The position numbers and the translations under genes were made by a program. This document shows positions 35,016 to 44,327 of a DNA stretch of 64,000 nucleotides, in pieces (position 1 is the first letter of the stretch; every line of letters starts with the position of its first letter). A model generated the notes under the pieces. It was not told the origin of the DNA and did not search any database. It saw nothing but the letters and a program-made list of their open reading frames with translations. This DNA comes from Tunturiibacter gelidiferens (GTDB lineage Bacteria; Acidobacteriota; Terriglobia; Terriglobales; Acidobacteriaceae): NCBI RefSeq assembly GCF_013410115.1, contig NZ_JACCCV010000002.1, forward strand, positions 2,046,001 to 2,110,000, in the 5' to 3' direction.

Positions 35016-36620
35016 ATGCCTAATCTCTTCTCTGCGTTGAGTTGTGCGAAACAAGAATCCTTAGCGATGCAATTGGCGCTGCTCGAAAACGTGAGCACGT
35101 CGAATGCTCTAATGCCGAAGCTGAAGGATGGGCTGAACAAGAGCGTGGCCGTCGTCGATAAGATTGGCAAGTTCTTCGGAAGCAAAACCACAATCGCTGC
35201 CGATGCAGACGCCACGGACCTAAAAGTTAAGGTCCAACAGACGTACTTGCGCCACAAAAATGGATCAACGGAACATCTCCTGAGAGGTATTCGAGACCGG
35301 TGCGTATCGCGAACCGGATTGGAATCAAAATGCTCAGATACTTTGCTGAGTGTGAAGGTCATTGAAGAGGCGGCGGCTTTCTATGATATTTCCGAATGGC
35401 TCACACCCGCTGAAAAGGCGGAAGCAGTTGCCCGTCGCCATCAGGAAGAATCGTTGGCAAATCTTCGCAAAATGGTGGCCAAGATGTCTCCGGAAGAACG
35501 GGCCGATCTCGAAAGGGCCATCAGCCAAGAGCTTCAGCAGCTTCCACATGAGCAGAGAGAGGCGGTAGTACGTGATCTTCGTCTTGATTCACTTTCTGGA
35601 GAGGCTGTCACTAAGGCCCTGCTCGCAGCAGGAGGGCCTTTGGCCAGTATGGCCGCCCTCAGCGCGGCGGGTTTCGGAGCGTATCTTGCCCTAACCACGA
35701 TCATCCATGCAGTTGCTACCACTGTCTTGGGAATAACGCTTCCGTTCGCTTTCTACACTACTGCTACTTCAGCTCTTTCGCTGTTGACAGGCCCCGTAGG
35801 ATGGCTCCTCGCAGGTCTGACGATGCTAGTGACCTGGCACTTCTCGGATCGCAAGCTGTCTCGCTCTCTCTTCGCCGGACTGATAACAACCGCTGCTGAC
35901 AAGCTGCCAACTCCATCCGCGTTTGTTCCACCTTCGAGCCCGCTAAAGGGAGCTGATACAGATAAGGCGGCTGAAACTGCTAATTCGATGGCAGAAGCTG
36001 CCACGGCTGCCGAAGCGGCAACACAGACCTCGGGCAGAGAGCTTGCCGGAATCACTGAGCAATTTATCAAGGCCGAAAGAGCCAAGGCCAAGGCCCAGCA
36101 GACGATTGCGGGAACGAGCAATCGGCTTAGCTCTCTCTCTTTAGGTAGCGACGAAATTCGCCGACTGGAAGCAGAGCGCAGAGCCGCGGAAGAGTTGGCG
36201 TACACCGAGATCCGTCGCGCCGAGGAGTACAAAACCCAGGTTGCGACTCTGTCGGCTGAACGGGATCGGCTGGAACGCGAAGCATTTCGGAAGAGAGCTC
36301 TCCAAACGTCGTTCGAGGATGGCGAGGCGAAGAGGATCCTTGATTTCTGGTCCGTTCATTTTCCACGTATTATTTTCGATCGTCAGCCGGTTCGGTGGGT
36401 CGTTCACAAACGCCATAAAGAACGCCTTTCGCTGGAAAGGAAGCTCATGGAATTGAGCCAATCCGAAGATCCCGCAGCTCTCAGCCTAGGAAAGATGAAA
36501 GCATCCGGTGAACACCATCTTCGGTTCAAGTTGGAACAGGTCGAGTGTCGAATGTATTACAGGGTGAGCGGTCAAAGGATCCAAATCACAGAACTCGGAA
36601 CAAATCAGGAGACGCACTGA
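35016..36620 (+). CDS. YaaW-like membrane protein with a RelE-like C-terminal domain
   Basis: A 534-residue protein of mixed build. Residues 150-280 match the YaaW/ubiquinol-cytochrome c chaperone (DUF3944-type) region: SPEERADLERAIS, then hydrophobic helices ASMAALSAAGFGAYLALTT and TTVLGITLPFAFYTTATSAL with LLTGPVGWLLAGLTMLV. Residues 340-430 are an Ala/Glu-rich coiled coil. The last 85 residues (FDRQPVRWVVHKRHKERLSL, then HHLRFKLEQVECRMYYRVSG) have the order of strands of a RelE/ParE toxin fold. Family YaaW has no defined role. A membrane protein fused to a toxin-like domain inside a defence island suggests conflict or defence, but that is inference. A later start at ATG 35067 is possible. 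Confidence 0.6.
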   Translation: MPNLFSALSCAKQESLAMQLALLENVSTSNALMPKLKDGLNKSVAVVDKIGKFFGSKTTIAADADATDLKVKVQQTYLRHKNGSTEHLLRGIRDRCVSRTGLESKCSDTLLSVKVIEEAAAFYDISEWLTPAEKAEAVARRHQEESLANLRKMVAKMSPEERADLERAISQELQQLPHEQREAVVRDLRLDSLSGEAVTKALLAAGGPLASMAALSAAGFGAYLALTTIIHAVATTVLGITLPFAFYTTATSALSLLTGPVGWLLAGLTMLVTWHFSDRKLSRSLFAGLITTAADKLPTPSAFVPPSSPLKGADTDKAAETANSMAEAATAAEAATQTSGRELAGITEQFIKAERAKAKAQQTIAGTSNRLSSLSLGSDEIRRLEAERRAAEELAYTEIRRAEEYKTQVATLSAERDRLEREAFRKRALQTSFEDGEAKRILDFWSVHFPRIIFDRQPVRWVVHKRHKERLSLERKLMELSQSEDPAALSLGKMKASGEHHLRFKLEQVECRMYYRVSGQRIQITELGTNQETH

Positions 36621-36657
36621 TTCAAAGCAGGCAGGGTTGGGATAGCGCGAGAAAACT

Positions 36658-37065
36658 ATGAGCAAGATGAAATGGGATCGCGTGAGATGGGAAGATAGGG
36701 CCTCTCGGCAGGGATCTGAGTGGGCCAATTCCGATGATGCTACTTCGGGCTTGTCCGCCCCAATCAACACCTATTCGAGCAACCCAGTAGCTCTCGAATC
36801 GAAGAAGAGGGAAAAAAAGAAGAAACACAAGGTGGCTCACTGGAAGACACAGGTGCAGCTACGCGGAAACATAACAGACAACCGGAAGCTGATTGTTTCA
36901 ACATTTACGAAGACTCCTGTTATCCAAAAAACATCAGGTACTCCGAAGAGTCCGCTACTCCGCCCTGGACCTCAAGCAAAAAGAGCTACCTCGTCCAATC
37001 ACCCGAAGAGTAATCGCAAACACATTTCTCACCCTCTTCCAGTCTCATCAGGGAGATCCCTATGA
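36658..37065 (+). CDS. Basic hypothetical protein
   Basis: A 135-residue, Lys/Arg/Ser-rich protein with a very basic run (SKKREKKKKHKVAHW) and no predicted core; likely disordered and perhaps nucleic-acid-binding. No family recognised. It starts 37 bp after the YaaW-like gene, and its TGA overlaps the ATG of the next small gene (ATGA at 37062-37065), which supports its being translated. Confidence 0.45.
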   Translation: MSKMKWDRVRWEDRASRQGSEWANSDDATSGLSAPINTYSSNPVALESKKREKKKKHKVAHWKTQVQLRGNITDNRKLIVSTFTKTPVIQKTSGTPKSPLLRPGPQAKRATSSNHPKSNRKHISHPLPVSSGRSL

Positions 37066-37214
37066 GCGTCGCAGAAATTCAAAAGCTGGCCATTCGTTTG
37101 TATAAGGCTTCAGGTGAAAATCAGATGGTGGAAGCTGCCTCGCTTGCATCGGACATCTATGGCGAAAGCCTGTATCGTGCCGAACACGCTAAACCTGAAA
37201 GGACTCAGAAATAA
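37062..37214 (+). CDS. 50-residue small protein
   Basis: A 50-codon gene starting ATG with GGGAG seven bases before, overlapping the end of the gene at 36658 by four bases. The product (MSVAEIQKLAIRLYKASGEN and onward, ending KPERTQK) is soluble and helical. Strong start signals and coupling argue it is real. Function unknown. Confidence 0.55.
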   Translation: MSVAEIQKLAIRLYKASGENQMVEAASLASDIYGESLYRAEHAKPERTQK

Positions 37215-37364
37215 TGTGACGCGCTGAGAACTGAACAACGCGGTTGGATAGTTGAGAGTAGCGAATTATTCTTCCCAAGGAGTGCGCGGAAAAAAAGCAC
37301 ATCAAGTCGCTGTTGTTCATGAAAGCCTCATTTTTTCCTTTCACGAGTCTAGGAGAATCACGTT

Positions 37365-38519
37365 ATGCCCAGTCGATGCCCGTTATGTGGTCAAGCTCTT
37401 CCTCACACGCTCAGTCAGGATGCGATGAAAGCACGCATTCAGAAGTTGGCGACTCCAGCTCTCGCTGTTGAGAAAAAGAAGCTGAACCAGGAGTTTGAAT
37501 CCCGATTGCAAACAGAGATTGAGAAGACCCAGCGTGCTGCGCAGCGTCAGTACGAACTTGAGCTCCGCGCTGCGACAGAGCGGGCTCGAATCACTGCAAA
37601 GCGCGACTTCGATAAGCAGTTGATGAGCGTTCGTCGGGACTCTGAAAACCGCATAAAGAAGGAGCTGACTCAAAACATGAAATTGAAGAGTGCTCAAAAC
37701 GAAACTAAGCTGGCGAAGTTGCAAAGTGATCGAGAGCGTGATCGGCGTCGCTATGAGGCGGAGTCTGCTCGACTCCAAGGCAAGCTGGACGACCTTTCCC
37801 GCAAACTCGAAAAGCAGAGCGGAGAACAGCACGGATCAGAGGCGGAACTCGATCTCTTTACAAACCTTCGGCAAGCGTTCCCGAATGATCGTATCGAGCG
37901 AATCACTCGCGGTGTTAAAGGTGCCGATATCCTGCACGAAATAGTCGAAGGCACAAAAGTTGTTGGTCGGGTGGTTTACGAGAGTAAGAACACGACGACT
38001 TGGCAGCAAGGCTTTATCGCTCAAGCGAAGAAGTATCAAACACAATACGAAACGCCTAACGTAATCGTCGTTAGCAGAGTATTTCCGGCTAAACAGAAGG
38101 GGTTTTGCATCGTGAAGGGAATTCCAGTTGTGGCGACCCAAATGGCGATTCCACTCGCAACAGTTGTTAGAGAAGGCGTTGTCGAGATTGCTAAACTTCG
38201 GTTGAGCAGCACCTATAGCAACGAGAAGTCTCTTGAACTTTACGAGTACATCGTTGGCGATAAGTTTTGCACGCGTTTCCGTGAAATGGCGGATTGCATT
38301 GAGAGTCTGCGAGACTTTCAACAGAAAGAGCGTACCTGGCATGAGAACGTTTGGCATACCGAGTCGACCATCCATGACCGGATTGCAAGTCGCCACAGAG
38401 AGGTAGACGCGCACATAAGAACGATAGTCAGAGGTACTACCCGATACGAAAGCTCCAAGTTGTCATCACACTCGAAGCCATGGCGAGAGCTTGGAACTGG
38501 CATCCGCAGGGCCGTCTAA
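37365..38519 (+). CDS. DUF2130 protein: zinc motif, coiled coil and PD-(D/E)XK-like domain
   Basis: Residues 5-8 hold a single CPLC knuckle; residues 30-155 are a continuous, highly charged coiled coil; residues 185-270 are the DUF2130 domain with GADILHEIVEG and RVVYESKNTTTWQQGF, giving the D...E-x-K set (D188, E206, K208) of a restriction-type nuclease fold. Members are widespread and often sit beside restriction-modification or phage-defence genes; their activity is not established. It begins 150 bp after the small coupled gene. A single CxxC, where a zinc ribbon would need two, may mean dimeric metal binding. Confidence 0.8.
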   Translation: MPSRCPLCGQALPHTLSQDAMKARIQKLATPALAVEKKKLNQEFESRLQTEIEKTQRAAQRQYELELRAATERARITAKRDFDKQLMSVRRDSENRIKKELTQNMKLKSAQNETKLAKLQSDRERDRRRYEAESARLQGKLDDLSRKLEKQSGEQHGSEAELDLFTNLRQAFPNDRIERITRGVKGADILHEIVEGTKVVGRVVYESKNTTTWQQGFIAQAKKYQTQYETPNVIVVSRVFPAKQKGFCIVKGIPVVATQMAIPLATVVREGVVEIAKLRLSSTYSNEKSLELYEYIVGDKFCTRFREMADCIESLRDFQQKERTWHENVWHTESTIHDRIASRHREVDAHIRTIVRGTTRYESSKLSSHSKPWRELGTGIRRAV

Positions 38520-38611
38520 TCAACAGAAGTTGGTGAGCCCTCAATCCTCGATCGCGGCACGGTATTCACCATGATTAGCCAGTCTATGATCGTTGAGACT
38601 ACGACGTTATG

Positions 38612-38836
38612 TTACGTTCGTTGTCCCGGCCTCCTCCTCACAGCGAAACAACATGACACGTTTCCAAGTGGATCACCCCCCAGCGGTCTTGAATCCAAGC
38701 TGTCCGCCAAATTCCCAGCAGCCCGCGCCGCAATGAGCGTCGCCGGGCCTACTGGTTTACCAGTTAGACTATCCCCAAATTCAATGTCGTCGAACCAGAT
38801 CGCCGTTCCCGCTGTGTGCGCGGACGGTATAGCCAT
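38612..38836 (-). CDS. Possible 74-residue protein after zorD
   Basis: An open frame 27 bp beyond the zorD stop, same strand. It reads AIWFDDIEFGDSLTGKPVGP, then ATLIAARAAGNLADSLDSR and a cysteine-containing basic end. The composition looks like real protein but there is no strong ribosome binding site and I do not recognise it. It may be a remnant of a longer gene. The rest of the gap 38520-38863 shows nothing. Confidence 0.35.
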   Translation of the reverse strand: MAIPSAHTAGTAIWFDDIEFGDSLTGKPVGPATLIAARAAGNLADSLDSRPLGGDPLGNVSCCFAVRRRPGQRT

Positions 38837-38863
38837 ACACCACGCGACGCCATGCCGGGAAGC

Positions 38864-41800
38864 TTACTCGAACCAACGGTTGGCGGCACTTACCCCGTCG
38901 GCAAAAGAAGAACATCGATCGTCCTCCCTCGCATATACCGCACCGAGAGTCACAGGGTTAGTGCGGAGGTCGGCCATCAGCTTATGACGGTCAAGCAACC
39001 GAATCCCATTACGGGCCGCTTCATTCCTCGTGTCCGCTGAGAAGTTGCCATTGGTGACGGCAAGGAGATGAAGCGAGTAAGAAAGAGGCTTGGCATACGT
39101 CTGCGCTGCAGCCATGAGATCGCCCATCGCAACACTGTTGACTAGGCCGTCTTTCTTCGTGTGCTTTGCCTGCACGAGCCACAGTTCACCCTCACGAAAC
39201 GCTATCGCATCGGCTCCGCCGTCATTGGATCTAGCCGTAAGGATCGTCTTGTAGTTTTGCTTTTCAAGCAAAAGAGCGATCAGGGCCTCAAACAGATGAT
39301 GCGGAAGCTTGTCGACAGTCTCGGCGATGATCGGCTCAGTAAGGTCCTGAGTTGGCGCTTCACCCTTCAACTTCCCGAATAGCTCCTCTCCGATTCGAGA
39401 TTCTTCCGGCAGGGGGCTGAGAAAATTCTCGGCCTGTAATTGCTTTTCTTGTATGAGTTCGTGCAGATTCTGATCGAAGCTCTTAGGTAATCTACCCTGA
39501 GTGTCACGAAGGATGGGCAAGTGAACGTGGACCGCCTTCGTTTGTCCGATCCTGTAAACGCGGTCGGTGGCCTGCGCTTCCACAGCTGGATTCCACCATC
39601 GTCCGTAGTGAATCACATGGTTAGCCTCCGTGATCGTTAAACCGATACTGGCCACGAATGGCGAGAGAATGATGACATTGAACCCACGCGTATTGCGAAA
39701 TCTTTCGAGCATCGCGTTTCGAGTTCGACGAGCCTGCTGGCTTCCGAGACTGCCCGCGTCCACGCCACCGCTCTTCTCCGTCGATCCGTTGACAATATCT
39801 ACCTGTAGACCATATTCGTGCTCTATCACTGTTGATAGGATCTGTTGCATCGAAATACGGTATGCGAAAATTACACACTTTTCCCCTCGGCGTTTAATAC
39901 TCTTTAGGAGTTCAATCACCGCTCGGAGCTTCGACGATTCGCCGAGAAGCTTTCTGGCGTCAAGCGCTCCTCCGTCCTCTCGAAGTAGCGATGGATGCTG
40001 GTACAAGGCAACAAGCTTATGCAGGATTTTTAGCGGTGATCCGCCATCTACACTATTCAAAAGTTCCTGATGCATGCGGATTTCCCATTCCGTCATCTCA
40101 GAGTAGAGGGGTTCAAATGTCTTTGGCGGAAGATCCTTAAGAACCTCGGACTTGTTCCGGCGAAGAACGAAAGCGTTGGCGGTATTGAATAGGAGACTCT
40201 GCTTCAGTTCGAGTAAGCGTTCACTCGAGTCACCGGCAGCTTGCTCATACTTGGTGATGAAACCCTTCGAAGTTCCAAGGAGCGCGGGCTGTACCGTGTC
40301 AATGAGGTTCCAGAGATCAAGAAGTCGGTTCTCTACAGGAGTTCCAGTACATGCGATATGGACATCAGGGTGGAGGGCTTTTAACGCATGCGAGATTTTC
40401 GTTGAGGGTGATTTGTATTCCTGCGCTTCATCAGTTATCAGCACGGACCAAATCGACCGCTGAGTGTCCGGAATCAATTGAGCAAAGCTGTGCTGATAGT
40501 TCGTAAGCGTCTGATAGTTCGTTATGACAACCCTGTACTTTGCGAACTCGGACGGAGAGATCAAAGGCTTTCCGATACTCGTCTCTTTGCCTGTGGTCTT
40601 TCCTCTACGCAATTCCTTTATCTTGTCACCATGCAAAATAAGGATCGGGTCGAATATGCCTGCTCGGAAACGTGCGCCGATCTCGTTTTCCCACGTGTTG
40701 CTCTCAAGGAGGATCAAGGGTAGCACTACGAGAATCGGTCTCCATGGTGGTCGAGAAGTCGAGAGTCCGAGATCGCGATCATGTTCGATGCACCAAGCCA
40801 AGTACGACAGGATTTGAAGGGTCTTACCAAGCCCCATATCGTCCGCCAAGAGGCTCCCTCTCCGGGAGGGTCTCAGCCGATGGCAAGTTTGCAACCAGGC
40901 AAGACCCTCGAGCTGATGGGTCTTCAAGATCACGTTTGGCTGCAGCGCTGAAGGTAAAACATATCCAATAGGTGCCTCACAAGCGCGGCGAGCTTCCTCC
41001 GCGTCTTTTACGTCCCAAGACTTGAGATCCTCATCGTCTTGGTAGGAAAGTAGGTACGCGTCGGTCTTCTGCGATTTGGGTAGTCCTTCCGGTTTGCTCG
41101 CGAGAGTGGTCTGCTCCGCGATATAGGACTTGATATTTTCGTCGACCTTGTATTCACGGCCCTCGAATGTAAAAGTCGGTGTGCCGGTATCTAACGCGTC
41201 TAAAGCGGAACCTATCAGATCTTGCTTCTCCGCGGTTGTAGGCAGCGAGACATCGATAATTTCACCTGATGCGTCGGACAGGAGGACGTTGCTCTGACCT
41301 GATCTGCGTCCCTGATCCGTCAGTCCAGTTTCCAAGACACTTCGACTTCGAGCGATTGGTCCTTGGGCGAGGACCGCGATGCTGCCAATTCCCGTAACTC
41401 TCCGTCCATACCTGACCTCAACTACGTCCAGAAGTCCTTCAAAAACGGCCTCGGGGTTCTCAAGAAACCTTTCTTTCTCGCTACCTCTAGCGTGATGTAC
41501 ATCCTTCATCCTCCCAAGCGCTTCCGCTTGCCGTTCGTCAAAAACAACACGGACGCGGGATTGATTTGGACCGTCCACGGAGTAGAAATCCTGAGCTCGC
41601 GGGCTATTGAAGAAGGCTTTTTTCAAGCTAGTCCCTTCGATCCCTGACACCTGTGGAGCGAAGCTGATACTGCCGTCAGGCCAAGTGTGCACCTCGAGAT
41701 TCAATTGCTGAGGAACGATGACGTCGTTAGATAAAAGGTAGCTGTCCAAGCGAGCCCCAACATCAATGGCGCACTCCTTTACCTTGCTGAATGCCAACCA

Positions 41801-42313
41801 GCTCTCCGACCGCCCCTTTTCCACAGGAAGAAGCGCGTTAAACCTGTCCATCTCCGACACGAGAGCGAATGTCTGATCGTCGAGCCGGTAGATCTTTGAG
41901 TCTCCTGAGATCGTTCCGAAATACCCAGAGCGTGTGAAATCGATTGGCCTCGATTCAAAAAGGAATGAATAACGATATTTGAACTCCGGCCGCCCGATGT
42001 CATTGGCCCTCTCGATCTTCAACAAGATTGGTGCCCATTCGGTTGCCATCTCAGTGAGACGAAGTCCGCGTCGCCTTATTTGCGGAAAGAACTCGTTGGG
42101 AACGAAAACCACATTCTCAGACGCGACTGCAAAGCCCATTTCCAAGGCCTGTCCTACTTCGAGAGCCAATCGGGCTACATCGGGAATGGCCAAAGCGTCA
42201 GACGGCCAACCACGACGCGTGCTCAGGTCGGCTGAGCCTGGACCCTTTAACCGGAGGCCATCCTGCTCCGCGAACATCTCTAGTGAACCAAATTGTGCCA
42301 ACCTTATGCTCAA
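38864..42313 (-). CDS. zorD: ZorD: SNF2 helicase with C-terminal Mrr-like nuclease (Zorya type I)
   Basis: The DNA effector of the Zorya anti-phage system. After about 460 residues of unassigned N-terminal sequence comes a SNF2 ATPase: LLADDMGLGKTLQIL (Walker A, residues 489-503), VLITDEAQEYKSPSTKIS (motif II as DEAQ), CTGTPVENRLLDLW (motif III region), and in the second lobe WWNPAVEAQATDRVYRIGQT (motif VI). The last 130 residues are a restriction-like domain: YKTILTARSNDGGADAIAF followed by LWLVQAKHTKK, the D...Q-x-K set of Mrr nucleases. The start is a TTG inside the stop of zorC (TTGA overlap). Helicase plus nuclease is the type I ZorD design. Confidence 0.9.
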   Translation of the reverse strand: MSIRLAQFGSLEMFAEQDGLRLKGPGSADLSTRRGWPSDALAIPDVARLALEVGQALEMGFAVASENVVFVPNEFFPQIRRRGLRLTEMATEWAPILLKIERANDIGRPEFKYRYSFLFESRPIDFTRSGYFGTISGDSKIYRLDDQTFALVSEMDRFNALLPVEKGRSESWLAFSKVKECAIDVGARLDSYLLSNDVIVPQQLNLEVHTWPDGSISFAPQVSGIEGTSLKKAFFNSPRAQDFYSVDGPNQSRVRVVFDERQAEALGRMKDVHHARGSEKERFLENPEAVFEGLLDVVEVRYGRRVTGIGSIAVLAQGPIARSRSVLETGLTDQGRRSGQSNVLLSDASGEIIDVSLPTTAEKQDLIGSALDALDTGTPTFTFEGREYKVDENIKSYIAEQTTLASKPEGLPKSQKTDAYLLSYQDDEDLKSWDVKDAEEARRACEAPIGYVLPSALQPNVILKTHQLEGLAWLQTCHRLRPSRRGSLLADDMGLGKTLQILSYLAWCIEHDRDLGLSTSRPPWRPILVVLPLILLESNTWENEIGARFRAGIFDPILILHGDKIKELRRGKTTGKETSIGKPLISPSEFAKYRVVITNYQTLTNYQHSFAQLIPDTQRSIWSVLITDEAQEYKSPSTKISHALKALHPDVHIACTGTPVENRLLDLWNLIDTVQPALLGTSKGFITKYEQAAGDSSERLLELKQSLLFNTANAFVLRRNKSEVLKDLPPKTFEPLYSEMTEWEIRMHQELLNSVDGGSPLKILHKLVALYQHPSLLREDGGALDARKLLGESSKLRAVIELLKSIKRRGEKCVIFAYRISMQQILSTVIEHEYGLQVDIVNGSTEKSGGVDAGSLGSQQARRTRNAMLERFRNTRGFNVIILSPFVASIGLTITEANHVIHYGRWWNPAVEAQATDRVYRIGQTKAVHVHLPILRDTQGRLPKSFDQNLHELIQEKQLQAENFLSPLPEESRIGEELFGKLKGEAPTQDLTEPIIAETVDKLPHHLFEALIALLLEKQNYKTILTARSNDGGADAIAFREGELWLVQAKHTKKDGLVNSVAMGDLMAAAQTYAKPLSYSLHLLAVTNGNFSADTRNEAARNGIRLLDRHKLMADLRTNPVTLGAVYAREDDRCSSFADGVSAANRWFE

Positions 42314-43647
42314 GACGCTCGTATCCCTATCTGGGCCAGAGTGCTTCGTACTTTACTCTGCCAATTGCTCATATGGCTGAAGCTGATCGCTAATCCCTCG
42401 TCTGATTTGAGCTCACGTAGTTTGAACTCGGGCCGATTGATATCACCAATCCGCTCCAAGAGTCGATCGTAATAGAAGATTCGGGCCTTACCGACGTTAC
42501 TAAACTCAGCCACGATGAAATCCTCTCTTGCGCCTTTGAAACGCATCAGAAAGCAACTGATTGCTTGGTTCTCCTGAATTCTGCAATGATGGACTCGCTC
42601 CAAGGACAGCGAGGTGCGCAGTCGCTGCAAATCGGAAGGGCAGAGTGCTACAACAGAGTCCACCACCTGATCAACATAACGAAGCCAAAAGTCCTTACGA
42701 CCGTGTGGATCTTTCCCGTCTGGGAGCACACTCTTGAAGAAGAACACCAAATCCTTCGTGGCACGCCATGTCCTGAACTTGCGTTGGGCTGCGGGCTCAA
42801 TCCCGGTCCACTTAGGGACATTCTGTGGAAGTCGCGGATCGCCGAGCCGAGGATGGTCGAGAACAAACGCTTCAACGCGCTTGCGGAAGGAATCGTTACG
42901 GTCGGTATGCGGAGAAAGAATCAGAGACGCAATCGCGAGCTGGAAAGTCGCTAGCATGACAAGAGGAAGTTGGAGAGTCGCTAGCAATCCATCCAAATTG
43001 CCAACGCGACCATTATCGATCTCAGTCAATTGCTGTTTGATGTAAGCAGTTAGCACGGCGGAGGCAAGAGGCGAGGTTGTTGATACTCCCCATCTCTCAA
43101 GGAGCCCTGCCAACGATCTATCTTCCGCAGCGGACAAACGACTCAGAAATACATCGGCGGTAGAACTGAAAATTGAGTTCGCTTTCTCTTTATAGAGCTG
43201 GAGCATTGGAGTAAAGCCGCCCTGTTGATTCGCGAGAATCCGCAACATTTGCTCAAAAAGCTCATGTTCGGCATGTTGCCCCCAATTGCCAAAATAGACC
43301 TGGCTCAAGATCAAGAGATTTGGTTTGACGACGCCAGACCGAACCCTTTCCGCAAGTTGAGATCTAAAGCGCGGGTTCAAAAGCATTTCATTGTTCCATG
43401 CGAGCAGTCGAACCTCGCCCGGCTCGAAGCCATCCAGGTCTTGGTCGGCGTGCTTGAAACGAGCGATCAACCTCTCAATCCGAGCTGGGTCCGGCGGACG
43501 AATCGCTGCTGCTTTGGCTTTCAGCACAGTCACAGCAGCATCGAGACGTTTCAATTCAAACGCGGCGTCGCACTCCTTGGACAGACTTGTAAGGCTAATA
43601 TCGCGGGGCAAGGTCGCTAAGCTTTGGAGTGCATCGAGGAGACTCAT
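42310..43647 (-). CDS. zorC: ZorC (Zorya type I, EH-signature protein)
   Basis: A soluble 445-residue protein with no enzymatic motif, mostly alpha-helical, with the WNNEMLLNPRFRSQLAERVR stretch near the N-terminus and a C-terminal region (RLRTSLSLERVHHCRIQENQ) that fits the EH-signature domain of Zorya ZorC. It is thought to help bring ZorD to foreign DNA. The assignment rests on its position between zorB and zorD, its size and its fit to the C-terminal pattern. It overlaps zorB by four bases (ATGA) and zorD by four bases, so the four genes are tightly coupled. Confidence 0.85.
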   Translation of the reverse strand: MSLLDALQSLATLPRDISLTSLSKECDAAFELKRLDAAVTVLKAKAAAIRPPDPARIERLIARFKHADQDLDGFEPGEVRLLAWNNEMLLNPRFRSQLAERVRSGVVKPNLLILSQVYFGNWGQHAEHELFEQMLRILANQQGGFTPMLQLYKEKANSIFSSTADVFLSRLSAAEDRSLAGLLERWGVSTTSPLASAVLTAYIKQQLTEIDNGRVGNLDGLLATLQLPLVMLATFQLAIASLILSPHTDRNDSFRKRVEAFVLDHPRLGDPRLPQNVPKWTGIEPAAQRKFRTWRATKDLVFFFKSVLPDGKDPHGRKDFWLRYVDQVVDSVVALCPSDLQRLRTSLSLERVHHCRIQENQAISCFLMRFKGAREDFIVAEFSNVGKARIFYYDRLLERIGDINRPEFKLRELKSDEGLAISFSHMSNWQSKVRSTLAQIGIRAS

Positions 43648-44327
43648 TTATGGAGGTCCGCCTTGATCTCTTGTGCCGCATCCTGAAGCGCAGTAGACCG
43701 GACCCGGATGCGGAAGATGACGCGCCGGAGATTGGGATTATTCTCAGGCCCGGCCTCATGGATGGCCTGTTGCTCTCCGCGCCCGCTGGCTGATAAGCGA
43801 TCCAGAAAGAACTCTCTCTCGCGAACTTTGTCGTGGCCGGTGAGATCGTTTAGAGATTCCTCGACGACTTTCATAGAGCGCTCCTGGCTAAGAACGAGGT
43901 TTTGCGCTTCGCCTTGTTCTTCGGAACTTCCAGCCGCTCGCTGTCTATCGGTGTAACCCTCCACGATCAATGAATCAACATCGTTCTGAAAGTCATTCAC
44001 AAGCATTTTCGAAATGGGGGGGATGTACTTCTGTAGGAATGCCTTGCCCCCCTCCTTCAAATCCGACTTTCCTGTCTCAAAATTCATGAGTCCTTCCGGC
44101 ACGATTATGACTACCGCGTCTCCGTCTTTCTTGATGTTCTGCTGATCAAGGTTTGCTTCCTTGAGTTGTTGCTGCAACTCCGCTAGCAGTTTGTCCTTAA
44201 TACTTTCCTGACGTCCTTCCTGTTCGTGTACAAAGGCCAGGAACAGCAGAATGAAAATCACAACAAGTGAGGACATCAGATCTGTAAATGAGCTCGAAAG
44301 ATGATCGTGCTTCTCACGGGATCGCAT
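43644..44327 (-). CDS. zorB: ZorB: MotB/OmpA-like proton-channel partner
   Basis: A single N-terminal helix (FTDLMSSLVVIFILLFLAFV) with an aspartate just inside it (SFTDLM), as in MotB and E. coli ZorB where that Asp carries the proton path, then a short helix-rich linker and an OmpA-type peptidoglycan-binding domain (DVDSLIVEGYTDRQRAAG, RLSASGRGEQQ, NPNLRRVIFRI). With ZorA it forms the ion-driven complex anchored in the cell wall. Length 227 is normal. ATG follows directly on the zorA stop (TAAATG). Confidence 0.9.
   Translation of the reverse strand: MRSREKHDHLSSSFTDLMSSLVVIFILLFLAFVHEQEGRQESIKDKLLAELQQQLKEANLDQQNIKKDGDAVVIIVPEGLMNFETGKSDLKEGGKAFLQKYIPPISKMLVNDFQNDVDSLIVEGYTDRQRAAGSSEEQGEAQNLVLSQERSMKVVEESLNDLTGHDKVREREFFLDRLSASGRGEQQAIHEAGPENNPNLRRVIFRIRVRSTALQDAAQEIKADLHK

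Noticed and set aside
35016..38519. Treating the YaaW-like/DUF2130 genes as part of the Zorya operon
   Set aside because: They are on the opposite strand and converge on zorD, so they cannot be co-transcribed with it.
38700..38790. A tRNA-like stretch (GTCTAACTGGTAAACCAGT on the minus strand)
   Set aside because: It resembles a D-arm, but no acceptor stem, anticodon arm or T-loop can be drawn around it.
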